Made by a program: the position numbers and the translations under genes
From: Pseudarthrobacter sulfonivorans
Lineage (GTDB): Bacteria > Actinomycetota > Actinomycetes > Actinomycetales > Micrococcaceae
Reading direction: 5' to 3'
Length of the DNA stretch: 64,000 nt
Assembly (NCBI RefSeq): GCF_001484605.1
Contig: NZ_CP013747.1
Span: forward strand, 1,054,001-1,118,000
The notes under the pieces: model-generated
What the model was told of the DNA's origin: nothing
Databases searched by the model: none
Seen by the model: the letters and a program-made list of their open reading frames with translations, nothing else
Part shown: positions 18,334 through 27,962 of the stretch, one piece after another
How the letters are laid out: each line of letters begins with the position of its first letter
Numbering within the stretch: the first letter of the stretch is position 1

Positions 18334-19668
18334 ATGGGTTCCATGGACGTCGTTGTCATCGAAACGCGGCCGCTCGGGGACCGCAGCTACCTGGTCCACG
18401 ACGGCGAGGTGGCCCTGGTCATCGATCCGCAGCGGGACACGGACCGGGTGGAAGCCGCGGCCGCGGAAGCGGACGTCCGGATCACCCACGTTGCCGAAAC
18501 CCACCTGCACAACGACTACCTCACCGGCGGGCTCATCCTCGCCCGCGCGCACGGTGCCGAGTACCTCGTCAGCGCAAACGACGACGTCGCGTTTGATCGC
18601 ACGCCAATGGCCGACGGCGGCACGGTCCAGGTAGGCCGGCTCACCGTGAAGGCCGTGGCCACGCCCGGCCACACCCACCACCATCTCAGCTACGTGGTCA
18701 GCGATGGCGAGGACCAGGCGGTGTTCTCCGGCGGCAGCCTGCTCTACGGGTCGGTGGGCCGGACTGATCTGGTCAGTGACGAGGACACCGAAGACCTCAC
18801 CCGCGCCCAGTACTCCTCGGTCCGCCGCCTGGCCGCCGAGGCCCAGCCGGACGCAGCCCTGTACCCCACGCATGGATTCGGCTCGTTCTGTTCGTCCGGG
18901 CCGGCGTCGAGCGCCCGATCGTCCACCGTCGCCGAACAGCAGGAATCCAACCACGCGTTTACGGACGCCGATGAGGACCACTTTGTGCGGGAGCTCATCA
19001 ACAACCTGACCGCCTACCCGTCCTACTACGCGCACATGGCCCCGGCGAACCGGCAGGGCCCGGGGCCGGCGGACCTCACTGTGCCGGAATCCGTGGATCC
19101 GGCGGAGCTCAGCCGCCGGCTCGCGGACGGCGAATGGGTGGTGGACCTGCGCCACCGGGTGGCCTTCGCCAGCCGCCACCTGCAGGGCTCGGTGAGTTTC
19201 GAGTACGGCCGCGGCTCCAGTTTCACCGCCTACCTGGGCTGGGTCCTGCCGTGGAACCAAAAAATGACGCTGGTGGGATCAGAAGAGGACATCGAAAAGG
19301 CCATCCGGGACCTGTCCCGGATCGGCATCGACTCCCCCGATGCCGCCCTCGGAACGGACCCGTCGGCACTCGCGCCGGGCACCGCCGTCGTGCATTATCC
19401 GCGTGTGGGCTGGGCCGAAATGCTGCACGGGCGAAGTGCCGGGGACGTGGTGCTCGATGTCCGCCGGACGGATGAGTACGACGCCGGCCACGTCGCCGGG
19501 GCGGTGAACGTCCCGCTGCATGAGCTGCTGGGGCGGATGGCCGAGGTTCCGGCGGGCACGGTGTGGGTGCACTGCGCCACCGGATACCGCTCCGGGGTGG
19601 CGGCCAGCCTGCTGCAGCGCGCGGGCCGGCAAGTAGTACATGTGGACGCGAAGTACGGTCCTTCTTGA
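18334..19668 (+). CDS. Persulfide dioxygenase-like MBL-fold / rhodanese fusion
   Basis: A 444-residue protein. The metallo-beta-lactamase domain (about 4-215) has the persulfide dioxygenase motif ETHLHNDYLTGG and ATPGHTHHHLSY. The next region (about 250-340) is a rhodanese fold without a catalytic cysteine. The C-terminal rhodanese (about 350-444) has the active-site loop VHCATGYRS (Cys near 413). Such fusions oxidise glutathione- or mycothiol-type persulfides to sulfite and move sulfane sulfur. It stands alone between signalling genes. In this genus the thiol partner would be mycothiol (inference). Confidence 0.88.
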   Translation: MGSMDVVVIETRPLGDRSYLVHDGEVALVIDPQRDTDRVEAAAAEADVRITHVAETHLHNDYLTGGLILARAHGAEYLVSANDDVAFDRTPMADGGTVQVGRLTVKAVATPGHTHHHLSYVVSDGEDQAVFSGGSLLYGSVGRTDLVSDEDTEDLTRAQYSSVRRLAAEAQPDAALYPTHGFGSFCSSGPASSARSSTVAEQQESNHAFTDADEDHFVRELINNLTAYPSYYAHMAPANRQGPGPADLTVPESVDPAELSRRLADGEWVVDLRHRVAFASRHLQGSVSFEYGRGSSFTAYLGWVLPWNQKMTLVGSEEDIEKAIRDLSRIGIDSPDAALGTDPSALAPGTAVVHYPRVGWAEMLHGRSAGDVVLDVRRTDEYDAGHVAGAVNVPLHELLGRMAEVPAGTVWVHCATGYRSGVAASLLQRAGRQVVHVDAKYGPS

Positions 19669-19769
19669 GATGTGAGGGATATCATAAGGTTGCGTCTTCG
19701 CCCAGGTCTCGGGCGGGCCCGGGTCTCAGCTTTTACGGGTGACGGGCGCACCGATGGGGAGGGATCCGC

Positions 19770-22700
19770 GTGTCTCAGAATGGTCTCCTGGAGCAGCGTC
19801 CCGCCATCAGCACGAGCACGGCCAGGCTGGGTTGGCTGATCGCGCTTGGTGCTGTGGTGCTGGGCGTTCTTGGACTGTATTTTGCCGCCAACAGCGGCAC
19901 CCCCACGGCCCTGGTGGCGGGTGACTTCGCCATCCTCGGGGCGGCCGTGCTGGCAGGTCGCAGCTGCGCCCACGCCGCGTGGCGCGGCGGGGTGAACGCC
20001 CGGGCCTGGACCCTGATGTCGGTGGCCGCCTTCGTCTGGGCGGCCGGCATGGCGGCCTGGACCTACTTCGGCCTCGCCAATAACCATGTGTACCCGTTCC
20101 CCTCCCTGGCGGATGCCCTGTTCCTGGCCTATTCGGTGCCGGCCGCCATCGCCCTTTTCAGCTTCAAGCGGCCAGGCGGCACAACCCGGGTGGGGCTGGT
20201 CCGGACAGCCCTGGACGCCGCTGTGATTGCCGGTTCACTCCTGGTGGTCAGCTGGCATACGGCGCTGGGCCCGGCCTTCAGCTCGGAAGGCGACCTCCTG
20301 ACCCGGCTCACCAGCATGGGCTACCCGGTGGTGGACGTGGTCATGACGTCCTTGGTGGTGGTCCTCGGGATGCGGCGGCAGCCCGGTGAGCGCCTGCCGT
20401 GGCTGTGTTTCGGCGGCGGCCTGCTGGTCCTGACCGTCACGGACAGCATTTATGTGCGGCTGACGTTCGACGGCGTCACGGGCGTCACCGGATCGCCGCT
20501 CGCCCTGGGCTGGATCGGCGCCTTCCTCCTGATTGCGCTGGCACCGCTGCTCCCTTACGCGGAGAAACCGCGGCCGGACCGCAAGGCCTATGCACTGGCA
20601 CTTGAGCTGCTGCCCTACATTCCGATCCTGGTGGCCGTGATCATGGTTGCGGCCCCGCACGTCAGCGAAATGAGCGCCTTCCTGCTGGTGGTGGCCAGAA
20701 CAACTGTTGCCTGCATCCTGGTCCGCCAGGTCCTGATCATCATCGAGAACCTCACCCTGACCACCGGGCTGGAGAAGGAAGTGGCTGCCAGGACGGCTGA
20801 ACTCGAAGGACTCGGCGCGATCGTCAACTCCTCCACGGATGCCATCCTGAGCACCACGCCGGAGGGCATCATCACCAGCTGGAACCCTGGGGCGCAGCAT
20901 CAGTACGGCTACACGGCCGCGGAAGCGATTGGCCGTGACGCGCGTTTCCTCCTGCCGCCGGGCAGCACGGACGGCGACGACGAGGTTTTCGAGCAGCTCC
21001 GCGACGGCGGCGGGGCCATGAGTTTCGAAACCGAGCACCTGCGCAAGGACGGCGCCATCATCCCCGTGTCCTTGACCATTTCCCCCATCCGTGAAGGAGC
21101 GACAATCCGCGGGATCGCCGTTATCACCAGGGACATCACGCTGCGCCGGGCCGCCGAACTGGAGCTGAAGGCGGCCAGGGAAACGGCGCTGGAATCCAGC
21201 CGGCTCAAGTCCGAATTCCTGGCCACGATGAGCCATGAAATCCGCACCCCCATGAACGGCGTGGTGGGGCTGACCGCACTGCTGCTGGAGACGCCGCTGG
21301 ACCAGACGCAGAAGCAGTACGCCCAGGGCGTCAAGGGCGCCGGCGAGGCGCTGCTGTCCCTGATCAACGACATCCTGGACTTCTCCAAGCTGGAAGCCGG
21401 CAAGGTTGACCTGGATGTGCGGGCGTTCGATCCCCGCGTCCTTGTGGAGGAAGTGGCGGGCCTGCTGACCGAGCCCGCGCAGGCCAAGAACCTTGAGCTG
21501 ATCGCCTACTGCGAGCCGGACGTTCCAGCCCGGCTGCACGGTGATTCCGGCCGGATCCGCCAAATCCTGCTCAACCTGGCCTCCAACGCCGTGAAGTTCA
21601 CAGCGGACGGGGAGGTGTCCATCCGCGTGACGACGGAGACGCCGGACGCGAAACCCGGCGCCGCCGCCATGGTCTGCTTCGAAGTCCGCGATACCGGCAT
21701 CGGCATCGACCCTTCGCACCACGCACGGCTGTTCGAATCCTTCTCCCAGGCTGATGCTTCCACCACCAGGCGCTACGGCGGCACCGGCCTGGGCTTGGCC
21801 ATTTGCAGCCGGCTCACTGAGGCCATGGACGGCGAGATCGGGCTGGACAGCTCTCTGGGCGAGGGCAGCACGTTCTGGTTCCGCGTCCCCGTGCCCGTTG
21901 CCCCGCCGTCCACGGATCCCGTGCCGGCCGCCGGTTTCCTCGCCGGACTGCGCGTCCTGGTGGTGGACGACAACGCCACCAACCGCCTGGTGCTGGAATC
22001 CCAGTTGCGCGGCTGGAAGATGCAGCCGGAGGCCGTGCCGGATGCCCGCGCCGCGCTGGCCCGCGCCCACGAAGCCGCAGCAGCCGGAGTGCCTTTCCAT
22101 CTGGCCGTGCTGGACCTCTGCATGCCTGATACCGATGGCCTGGAGCTGGCCCGCGAACTCAAGGCCGATGCCGCTCTGGCGGACATCGAGCTGATCATGC
22201 TCACGTCCACCATGCAGGTCAACGCCGCCGAGATCGCCGACGCCGGAGTCCGCGAATGGCTTATGAAACCGGTCCGCAGCTCCGAGTTCTACAACCGCCT
22301 GATCCGGCTGATGTCCACGAGTGAACACCATGCCCCTGCGGCTCTTGGGTCCGGCCGGCCTTCCGACGCTGAGCCGTCGGCTGAGTCGTCCGGTTCGTCC
22401 CCCGAGTCCTCCCCGGAGCCGTCGGCTGATTCGTCCGATGCGTCGTCCCTCGGGGGCGCATCACGGGGCCGCATCCTGGTAGTGGAGGACAACGAGGTGA
22501 ACCAGTTGGTGGCCCGCGCCACGGTGATCAAGTTCGGCTACGCGGTAGACATGGTTGCCGACGGTGCCGAGGCCGTAGCCGCCACCGCCAGCACCCGGTA
22601 CGCCGCCGTCCTGATGGACTGCCACATGCCGGTGATGGACGGGTTCGAGGCCACGCGCGTCATCCGGCAGCGCGACGGCGGGGCCGGCCATCTTCCCATC

Positions 22701-23258
22701 ATCGCCATGACCGCCGGCGCCCTGGACGGGGACCGGGAACGCTGCCTCGCCGCCGGTATGGACGATTACCTCTCCAAGCCGGTGGACGCCGCCGAGCTTG
22801 AAGCCGCCCTGGCCCGTTGGGTCCCCGAACAGGCGCCGCAGGAGCTGGAGGCACGCCAGTCGGCCGAGGCCCCACAGCTGCTGGCCGTCACCGGTGGACG
22901 TCCGCCGGTGCTGGATGCGGACCGGCTGGCCATGCTGCGCGGCCTCGGCCCCGAGGACGGCCTAGGCCTGCTGCCCGCGACGACGGAGGCGTTCCGGAAA
23001 GACGTTCCCGCGCGGCTCGCGGCGCTGCGCGAAGCCGTGCGCAACGGCGGCGGCCCCGCTCTGGCTCAGGCCGCGCACGCCCTGAAGGGTGCCGCCGCCA
23101 ACATCGGAGCTACCGCCGTCGCAAGCCTGTGCGGCGAGCTGGAGGACATGGGACGCAGCGGAAAGCACGACGGCGGCCGGCAGCTGGTCAGCCGGCTGGA
23201 AGCGGAGCTTGTGCGTGTGGACTTTGAACTTGATCTAGCGCTGGAGGTGGCACAGTGA
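19770..23258 (+). CDS. Hybrid sensor histidine kinase with two receivers and HPt
   Basis: A 1162-residue membrane sensor. About eight hydrophobic helices in the first 330 residues form a MASE-like sensor. A PAS domain (about 350-465) precedes HisKA (phospho-accepting His in [13 protein letters not shown], about 488), HATPase ([12 protein letters not shown] about 600; GGTGLGLAI about 670), receiver 1 (VVDDNATN, Asp in [10 protein letters not shown] about 781), receiver 2 (VVEDNEVNQ, Asp in [10 protein letters not shown] about 948) and HPt ([12 protein letters not shown] about 1104). A Ser/Pro/Glu linker (about 865-895) joins the receivers. The stop overlaps the downstream REC-GGDEF gene by 4 bases, making that its likely phosphorelay target. 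Confidence 0.95.
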   Translation: MSQNGLLEQRPAISTSTARLGWLIALGAVVLGVLGLYFAANSGTPTALVAGDFAILGAAVLAGRSCAHAAWRGGVNARAWTLMSVAAFVWAAGMAAWTYFGLANNHVYPFPSLADALFLAYSVPAAIALFSFKRPGGTTRVGLVRTALDAAVIAGSLLVVSWHTALGPAFSSEGDLLTRLTSMGYPVVDVVMTSLVVVLGMRRQPGERLPWLCFGGGLLVLTVTDSIYVRLTFDGVTGVTGSPLALGWIGAFLLIALAPLLPYAEKPRPDRKAYALALELLPYIPILVAVIMVAAPHVSEMSAFLLVVARTTVACILVRQVLIIIENLTLTTGLEKEVAARTAELEGLGAIVNSSTDAILSTTPEGIITSWNPGAQHQYGYTAAEAIGRDARFLLPPGSTDGDDEVFEQLRDGGGAMSFETEHLRKDGAIIPVSLTISPIREGATIRGIAVITRDITLRRAAELELKAARETALESSRLKSEFLATMSHEIRTPMNGVVGLTALLLETPLDQTQKQYAQGVKGAGEALLSLINDILDFSKLEAGKVDLDVRAFDPRVLVEEVAGLLTEPAQAKNLELIAYCEPDVPARLHGDSGRIRQILLNLASNAVKFTADGEVSIRVTTETPDAKPGAAAMVCFEVRDTGIGIDPSHHARLFESFSQADASTTRRYGGTGLGLAICSRLTEAMDGEIGLDSSLGEGSTFWFRVPVPVAPPSTDPVPAAGFLAGLRVLVVDDNATNRLVLESQLRGWKMQPEAVPDARAALARAHEAAAAGVPFHLAVLDLCMPDTDGLELARELKADAALADIELIMLTSTMQVNAAEIADAGVREWLMKPVRSSEFYNRLIRLMSTSEHHAPAALGSGRPSDAEPSAESSGSSPESSPEPSADSSDASSLGGASRGRILVVEDNEVNQLVARATVIKFGYAVDMVADGAEAVAATASTRYAAVLMDCHMPVMDGFEATRVIRQRDGGAGHLPIIAMTAGALDGDRERCLAAGMDDYLSKPVDAAELEAALARWVPEQAPQELEARQSAEAPQLLAVTGGRPPVLDADRLAMLRGLGPEDGLGLLPATTEAFRKDVPARLAALREAVRNGGGPALAQAAHALKGAAANIGATAVASLCGELEDMGRSGKHDGGRQLVSRLEAELVRVDFELDLALEVAQ

Positions 23259-24163
23259 AAGTCCTGGTGGCGGATGACGATCCGGGCTCGCTCCTGGTGG
23301 CCCGCGCCGCCGTCGAACTCTACGGGCATGACTGCCTGACGGCGGCGGACGGTGACGAGGCGTGGGCACTGTACCTGGAACACCAACCCGATGTTGTGGT
23401 CACGGACTGGATGATGCCGGGGATGGATGGGCTGGCGCTGTGCCGGGCCATCCGGGCGCGCGGGGCGGACTTGTACACGTACATCGTGCTGCTGACGTCG
23501 CAGGGGTCCCGGGACGATGTGCTCGCCGGGCTCGCGGCCGGGGCGGACGACTACGTCACCAAGCCGCTGGATCCGTTTGTCCTGCATGCACGGCTGCTGG
23601 TGGCGCTGCGGGTGACCACGCTTCACGCGGACCTGGCTCACTACCGGAAGGTGCTCTCGCAGCAGGCGCGGACCGATCCGCTCACCGGCCTGCACAACCG
23701 GCTCAAGCTCTCCGAGGACCTTGAGCAGATGCATGCGCGCAGCCAGCGGTACACGGAGGGGTATTGCGTGGCCATGTGCGATGTGGACAACTTTAAGAGC
23801 TACAACGACATCTACGGGCACCAGGCGGGCGATCTCGCGCTGCGTGCCGTGGCGGGGGCGCTGGTGAGTGCGGCGCGCAAGAGCGACGGCGTGTACCGGT
23901 ACGGCGGCGAGGAATTCCTGCTGGTCCTGCCGAACCAGTCGCAGCTGAGCGCCAAGGCATTTATGGAGAGGGCGCTGAATACCGTCCGCGGGCTGCAGAT
24001 TGTCCACTCCGGGGATCCGCTGGGGCAGCTGACGCTGAGCGCCGGGATTTCCGCGTTCACTTCCGAGCACCGTGCCGACGCCGACACGCTCCTGGGTGAA
24101 GCCGACGCCGCCCTCTACGCCGCGAAGGCGGCCGGCCGGAACCGAGTGGAGCTGGCGCTGTAG
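23255..24163 (+). CDS. Response regulator with GGDEF output (PleD/WspR-like)
   Basis: A 302-residue cytosolic diguanylate cyclase. The receiver (1-118) has acidic DDD near residue 7, phospho-Asp in VVTDWMMPGMDG near 50, and the Lys in VTKPLDP. The GGDEF domain (about 140-300) reads YGGEEFLLVLP, the GGEEF variant that is fully active in known cyclases. GTG start overlaps the hybrid kinase stop by 4 bases, so the two are cotranslated. Inference: the kinase phosphorylates this protein and raises c-di-GMP. Confidence 0.94.
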   Translation: MKVLVADDDPGSLLVARAAVELYGHDCLTAADGDEAWALYLEHQPDVVVTDWMMPGMDGLALCRAIRARGADLYTYIVLLTSQGSRDDVLAGLAAGADDYVTKPLDPFVLHARLLVALRVTTLHADLAHYRKVLSQQARTDPLTGLHNRLKLSEDLEQMHARSQRYTEGYCVAMCDVDNFKSYNDIYGHQAGDLALRAVAGALVSAARKSDGVYRYGGEEFLLVLPNQSQLSAKAFMERALNTVRGLQIVHSGDPLGQLTLSAGISAFTSEHRADADTLLGEADAALYAAKAAGRNRVELAL

Positions 24164-24210
24164 CGTTTAGCCCTGGCCTGTATTGGCCGGTGGCTACGCG
24201 GCTTTTTTGC
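24164..24210 (+). terminator. Terminator of the kinase/GGDEF operon
   Basis: An imperfect stem pairs GCGTTTAGCCCTGGCC with GGCCGGTGGCTACGC around a short loop, followed by GGCTTTTTTGCG on the plus strand. It overlaps the last codons of the convergent gene at 24194. Confidence 0.55.
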
Positions 24211-24757
24211 GCTGCTTGGTCTGATCCGGCTGCTTCTTCACGGTCTGCTGCGGAGCAGGCTGCTGCTGCTGCACCGGATAGCGCTTCACGGGCTGCTGCT
24301 GGGTTACCGGGCGGTGCTGTGCGGGCTGTTTCAGTGCGGACTGCTTTGGGGCTTCGGGCTCGGCGTGCTGCGCCTGTGCCTGTGCCTGTGCGGTGGCCTG
24401 AGCCTGCGTTGCGGGCTCCTGAACCTGCTCGTCCGCTGGTTCTGCGTCCTGCAGCGTTTCTTCCTGCGCGGCCTCGTACTCGGCGGTCCCGTCCCGTTCC
24501 AGCTCAACCAACGCGTACATGCGGTTGCGGCGCCAGCGGCGGACCAGGTCCACACCGGCCAGGATGCCTGCCAGCGGCGTCAGCACAGCTGCGGCATAGA
24601 CGAACAGCATCCACGTCAGGGTGGCCATGGGGGGCTGGTTGTTGTTCAGCAGGGAGAGCCCGCCGAACATGGCGATGATCCAGAAAAGCAACACCGCCGT
24701 CAGCACCGCGGCCGCGGGGAAGTACTGGTTGCGTACGATCTTCTTCAGGGTTTCCAT
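24194..24757 (-). CDS. Membrane protein with Gln-rich C-terminal tail
   Basis: A 187-residue protein. Two hydrophobic helices (about 13-35 and 45-68) lie in an N-terminal membrane part, followed by a basic stretch (RRWRRNRMY). From about 85 on it is low-complexity: Glu-rich, then Ala-Gln repeats (QAQATAQAQAQAQ), then Gln/Pro/Lys repeats ending KKQPDQTKQRKKAA. The family is not recognised. It converges on the kinase/GGDEF operon. The basic Gln-rich tail could bind a polyanion or peptidoglycan, but that is speculation. Confidence 0.75.
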   Translation of the reverse strand: METLKKIVRNQYFPAAAVLTAVLLFWIIAMFGGLSLLNNNQPPMATLTWMLFVYAAAVLTPLAGILAGVDLVRRWRRNRMYALVELERDGTAEYEAAQEETLQDAEPADEQVQEPATQAQATAQAQAQAQHAEPEAPKQSALKQPAQHRPVTQQQPVKRYPVQQQQPAPQQTVKKQPDQTKQRKKAA

Positions 24758-24888
24758 GCATTTTCCTCCTGCCTGGCCGGGGTGCGGTGAGAGGCCGCAT
24801 GAACACCAGTATGCGGCTGCAGGCCCGCGGATTCGCGCAACACGCAGGCGGTGGTGACGAACCTAACTGCGGCCCGGTCGAGAGCTGT

Positions 24889-24933
24889 GATCGAGCCCGT
24901 CGAGATCCAGGTTTCGACAAGCTCAACCACCGG
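24889..24933. repeat. Facing pair of dispersed-repeat copies
   Basis: A forward, degenerate copy (GATCGAGCCCGTCGAGATCC, 24889-24908) faces a well-conserved reverse copy (GGTTTCGACAAGCTCAACC, 24910-24928, continuing ACCGG to 24933). Together they can form a hairpin. They lie in the 245-base gap between the Gln-rich protein and the reductase, which holds no gene. Confidence 0.75.
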
Positions 24934-25002
24934 CCGGGGCTTCCCTGCTGAGGGCACAGCCAATACCGTGGATGCCAACTGCCCCTGACCTTGGAGGTCC
25001 CC

Positions 25003-25554
25003 ATGCGCAAAGTCACGTCCGGCCTGTTCCACTCCGTTGACGGCGTGGTCTCGGACCCGTTTCTCTGGCAGTTCGACAGCTTCGACGACGACCTCGGCAA
25101 GGGACTCACGCGCATGATGGAAAGCGTGGACACCGTGGTGCTTGGCCGGGTGAGCTACCAGGAATGGGCTGGGTACTGGCCCACCGCATCGGTGGACGAG
25201 GACTTCGCCGGATTCATCAACCCGGTGGAGAAGTTTGTGGCCTCCCGGACGCTGACGGAACCGCTCGAGTGGCAGAACTCCCACCTGATCGAGGGACCGC
25301 TGGAGGAATTCGTGGCGGGCCTGAAAGAGCGCGACGGCGGCGAGATCGCCGTCACCGGCAGCATTTCCGTGGTGCGCCAATTGCTGTTCGCCGGGCTGCT
25401 GGATGAGCTGACCCTGATCACCCACCCTGTGGTCGCCGGCAGCGGCCGGAAGCTGTTCCAGGACGGCGACCCCGTGACGCGGCTCGGCCTGAAGGACCAG
25501 TACCGGACCACGAAGGGCAACGTCGTCAGCACCTATGCGCTGCTGGGCGAATAG
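25003..25554 (+). CDS. Dihydrofolate reductase family (RibD C-terminal-like) protein
   Basis: A 183-residue protein with the RibD_C/DHFR-like fold: N-terminal strand MRKVTSGLFHSVDGVVSDP, NADPH-binding VLGRVSYQEWAGYW, and the typical C-terminal block IAVTGSISVVRQLLFAGLLDELTLITHPVV split by a loop. The ATG at 25003 is chosen because GGAGG lies 7 bases upstream. This group (YwjB/YyaP-like) is usually of unknown substrate and should not be called folA. It stands alone, converging on the MocR regulator. Confidence 0.85.
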   Translation: MRKVTSGLFHSVDGVVSDPFLWQFDSFDDDLGKGLTRMMESVDTVVLGRVSYQEWAGYWPTASVDEDFAGFINPVEKFVASRTLTEPLEWQNSHLIEGPLEEFVAGLKERDGGEIAVTGSISVVRQLLFAGLLDELTLITHPVVAGSGRKLFQDGDPVTRLGLKDQYRTTKGNVVSTYALLGE

Positions 25555-25569
25555 GCACCGCCACTCCCG

Positions 25570-26982
25570 TCAGGCCCCGTTCCGCTCTATGCACTGGCCA
25601 ATAATCCGGGCGCCCTCGGGAAAGGCGCCCGGATTCGTCCCCGAGTAGTTGAGCCGGATGAACGGCCCCGCCGGTTCGGCCGGGAACCACTCGTTTCCCC
25701 CGGCGATGATCACCCCGGCGGCTTCACAGTCGCGGGTCAGCCGTTCAAGGTCGGTCCCGTCGGGCAGCCGCGCCCACAGGTTCAGGCCGCCCTTGGGCAC
25801 CTGCTCGATATGAGCCTGCGGGGCGTGCTGGCGGAGGCTGGTGACCAGCAGGTCACGGCGGGACTCAAGCTGGTGGCGGAGGCTGCGCAGGTGAGTCTGC
25901 CAGCCCGGCTGCGTGACGACGTCGAGCGCTGCCGCCTGGAGCAGCCCGCTGACGTACATCGATTCGGCCGCCCGGTCCGCCAGGATGCGCTCCCGCGCCG
26001 GGCCGCGGGCGATGACCGCGGCGACGCGGATCGACGGTGACACGCTCTTGGTCAGCGAGCGCAGGTAGACCACGTGGCCGGAGTCGTCGCGCGAGGCGAC
26101 GGGCACGGGGTTGGAGGTGATGCCGAAGTCGTGCGCCCAGTCGTCCTCCACAAGGAACGCCCCCTTCGCGCGGACCACGTCCAGGACCTGTTCACGCCGT
26201 TCGGCAGACCACTGCGCGCCCGTGGGGTTGGCGTAGTTGGGCTGCGCGTAGAACAGCCGCGCGCCGGACTCCTCAAAGGCGCGGGCAAGCTCCGCCGGGT
26301 CCGGGCCGTCCGGTCCGCTGGGCACCGGGACAACGCGCACGCCGGCCTGCGCTGCGGCCAGGATGGCGCCCCAGTAGGACGGCGATTCCATCAGCAGCGG
26401 CTGTCCGCGGCCGGCGAGCGCGCTGAAGATGGAGCTCAGCCCGCTTTGGCTTCCGGGGAGTACGACGACGTCGCTCGGGTTCGGCGGGGTGGTCCCGGCC
26501 GGTGTGGAGGCACCGAGTTCATGAGCGAACCACGACTGCAGTTCGGGCATTCCGGCCGCGGGCGGACGGAAAAGGGCAGCGTCACCGCGGGCTGCCCGGG
26601 CAATAGCGGCCCGCACCAGCCGCTCGGGCAGGAGTTCGCGGTCCGGGTAGCCGGAGTGGAAGGAAATGGCATCGTTGGCCACGTTGCGCATGGTGCTGGA
26701 AGCCGGGGGCGGCGGCGCCAGCGGGGAACGGAGGGCCGCCGTCTGCCAGCCGTAATCGGAGGGACGGGCGCTCCGGACGGCGCGCACGAAGGTCCCGACG
26801 CCGGGCCGGCTCTCGATCAGTCCCAGTGCCGTGAGCGTCTGCAGGGCCTTCTGCACCGTGACGGGACTGGCCTGGTACTCGGCCACCAGCGAGCGCGTGG
26901 ACGGCAGCTTGGCACCGGGCGCGGCCGAAGAAATCCATTTCTTCAGGTGCGCCACAATCCTGGAACTGCTATCGTTATTCAT
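25570..26982 (-). CDS. MocR-type regulator: GntR wHTH fused to aminotransferase domain
   Basis: A 470-residue PLP-dependent transcription factor. The winged helix (about 5-75: LVAEYQASPVTVQKALQTL, then GLIESRPGVGTFV) is followed by a linker and a fold-type I aminotransferase domain. That domain has the PLP lysine in YLRSLTKSVSPSIR and the YAQPNYANPTGAQW motif. ATG 26982 is chosen because MNNDSSSRIVAHLKKW begins the wHTH; the frame continues 105 codons upstream only as the antisense of the EamA gene. Such regulators typically control the divergently transcribed neighbour, here an EamA transporter. Confidence 0.9.
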   Translation of the reverse strand: MNNDSSSRIVAHLKKWISSAAPGAKLPSTRSLVAEYQASPVTVQKALQTLTALGLIESRPGVGTFVRAVRSARPSDYGWQTAALRSPLAPPPPASSTMRNVANDAISFHSGYPDRELLPERLVRAAIARAARGDAALFRPPAAGMPELQSWFAHELGASTPAGTTPPNPSDVVVLPGSQSGLSSIFSALAGRGQPLLMESPSYWGAILAAAQAGVRVVPVPSGPDGPDPAELARAFEESGARLFYAQPNYANPTGAQWSAERREQVLDVVRAKGAFLVEDDWAHDFGITSNPVPVASRDDSGHVVYLRSLTKSVSPSIRVAAVIARGPARERILADRAAESMYVSGLLQAAALDVVTQPGWQTHLRSLRHQLESRRDLLVTSLRQHAPQAHIEQVPKGGLNLWARLPDGTDLERLTRDCEAAGVIIAGGNEWFPAEPAGPFIRLNYSGTNPGAFPEGARIIGQCIERNGA

Positions 26983-27958
26983 GAGAGACAATAGTAGCGC
27001 TACTGCGCTTTTGCCGCTAGTGATACCGTCCCGCCAGCCCATCGGACTCTGGTGGGGTCTCGCGGGAGTAGCGGCCTTCTCCTTCACGGTTCCTTTCACG
27101 AAGGTGGCCGTCGAGTCCCTGTCCCCGCTGCTTATCGGCTCAGGCCGTGCGGTGGTAGCCGCCGTCCTCGCCGCCTTCGCGCTCGCCCTCACCCGGCAGC
27201 GGCTCCCCCGCGGCACGCAGTGGGTCCGCCTCGCGGTAGTGGCCGGCGGCATCGTCGTCGGGTTTCCCCTGCTGACCTCCTTTGCGCTCTCCACCACGCC
27301 GGCCAGTCACGGTGCCGTGGTGATCGCCCTGTTGCCCGCCGCGACGGCAGTGGCTGCAGTCCTTCGGGGGCGCGAGCGTCCACGCCTGGCATTCTGGCTC
27401 ATCACCGGCGTGGGAGCGCTGGCCGCCATCGCCTTCGCCTCCATGCAGTCCGGCGGATTCGGGCAGCTGCACTCGGCGAATCTGCTGCTCCTCGGCGCGG
27501 TGGTGGCCGCGGCCATCGGCTATGCGGAGGGTGGACTGCTGGCCCGCGAGCTGGGCGCCTGGCAGACCGTGTCGTGGGCGCTGGTGTTGGCGTCGCCGCT
27601 GATGGTGTTCCTGGTGGCGGTGTCCGTGGCGCAGCAGCCGCCGTCGGGCACACCGGTCCAGTGGATGGCCTTTGCGTACCTCGGCGTCGTCAGCATGTTC
27701 CTGGGCTTCTTCGCCTGGTACCGCGGCCTGGCCATCGGCCCCATGGCCCAGGTCAGCCAGATCCAGCTCATCCAGCCGGTGCTGAGCATCTGCTGGGCGG
27801 GCCTCCTGCTCGGCGAAACCCTGACGTGGGCCACCATCATCGGCGGCGTTGCCGTTATCCTCTGCGCCGGCGCCGCCGTCCGCGTCCGGGTCAGGCCAAC
27901 CCCCGCTCAACCAGCCATCCTCCACGCCACAAGAACCCTCCAGCCAGCAAAGGATTAG
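26981..27958 (+). CDS. EamA/DMT family transporter
   Basis: A 325-residue inner-membrane protein with about ten helices arranged as two EamA repeats, each ending in the typical G-E-x-L region (LLLGETLTWATIIGGVAVI in the second). Drug/metabolite-family exporters move amino acids or other metabolites. If started at ATG 26981 the start codon overlaps that of the divergent MocR gene; in-frame TTG 27011 or GTG 27020 would leave room for an operator. PaiB follows 4 bases after the stop, so the two probably form an operon under MocR control. Confidence 0.87.
   Translation: MRDNSSATALLPLVIPSRQPIGLWWGLAGVAAFSFTVPFTKVAVESLSPLLIGSGRAVVAAVLAAFALALTRQRLPRGTQWVRLAVVAGGIVVGFPLLTSFALSTTPASHGAVVIALLPAATAVAAVLRGRERPRLAFWLITGVGALAAIAFASMQSGGFGQLHSANLLLLGAVVAAAIGYAEGGLLARELGAWQTVSWALVLASPLMVFLVAVSVAQQPPSGTPVQWMAFAYLGVVSMFLGFFAWYRGLAIGPMAQVSQIQLIQPVLSICWAGLLLGETLTWATIIGGVAVILCAGAAVRVRVRPTPAQPAILHATRTLQPAKD
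26993..27004. promoter_or_regulatory. Palindrome AGTAGCGCTACT, candidate MocR operator
   Basis: A perfect 12-bp palindrome lying just inside the annotated EamA start. If EamA actually begins at GTG 27020, this is the centre of the divergent control region. CTAT...ATAG half-sites (26969-26972 and 26991-26994) flank the MocR start. Confidence 0.45.
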
Positions 27959-27962
27959 ACCC

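Noticed and set aside
20235..22331. A 698-codon open frame antisense to the hybrid histidine kinase
   Set aside because: Shadow of GC-rich third positions. His/Gln/Gly-rich with no motif, while the kinase has every expected motif.
24991..25002. TTG start four codons upstream of the dihydrofolate reductase-like gene
   Set aside because: GGAGG, the ribosome binding site for ATG 25003, lies inside these codons.
26983..27297. N-terminal extension of the MocR frame
   Set aside because: These 105 codons are the antisense of EamA and carry no domain. The winged helix starts properly at 26982.
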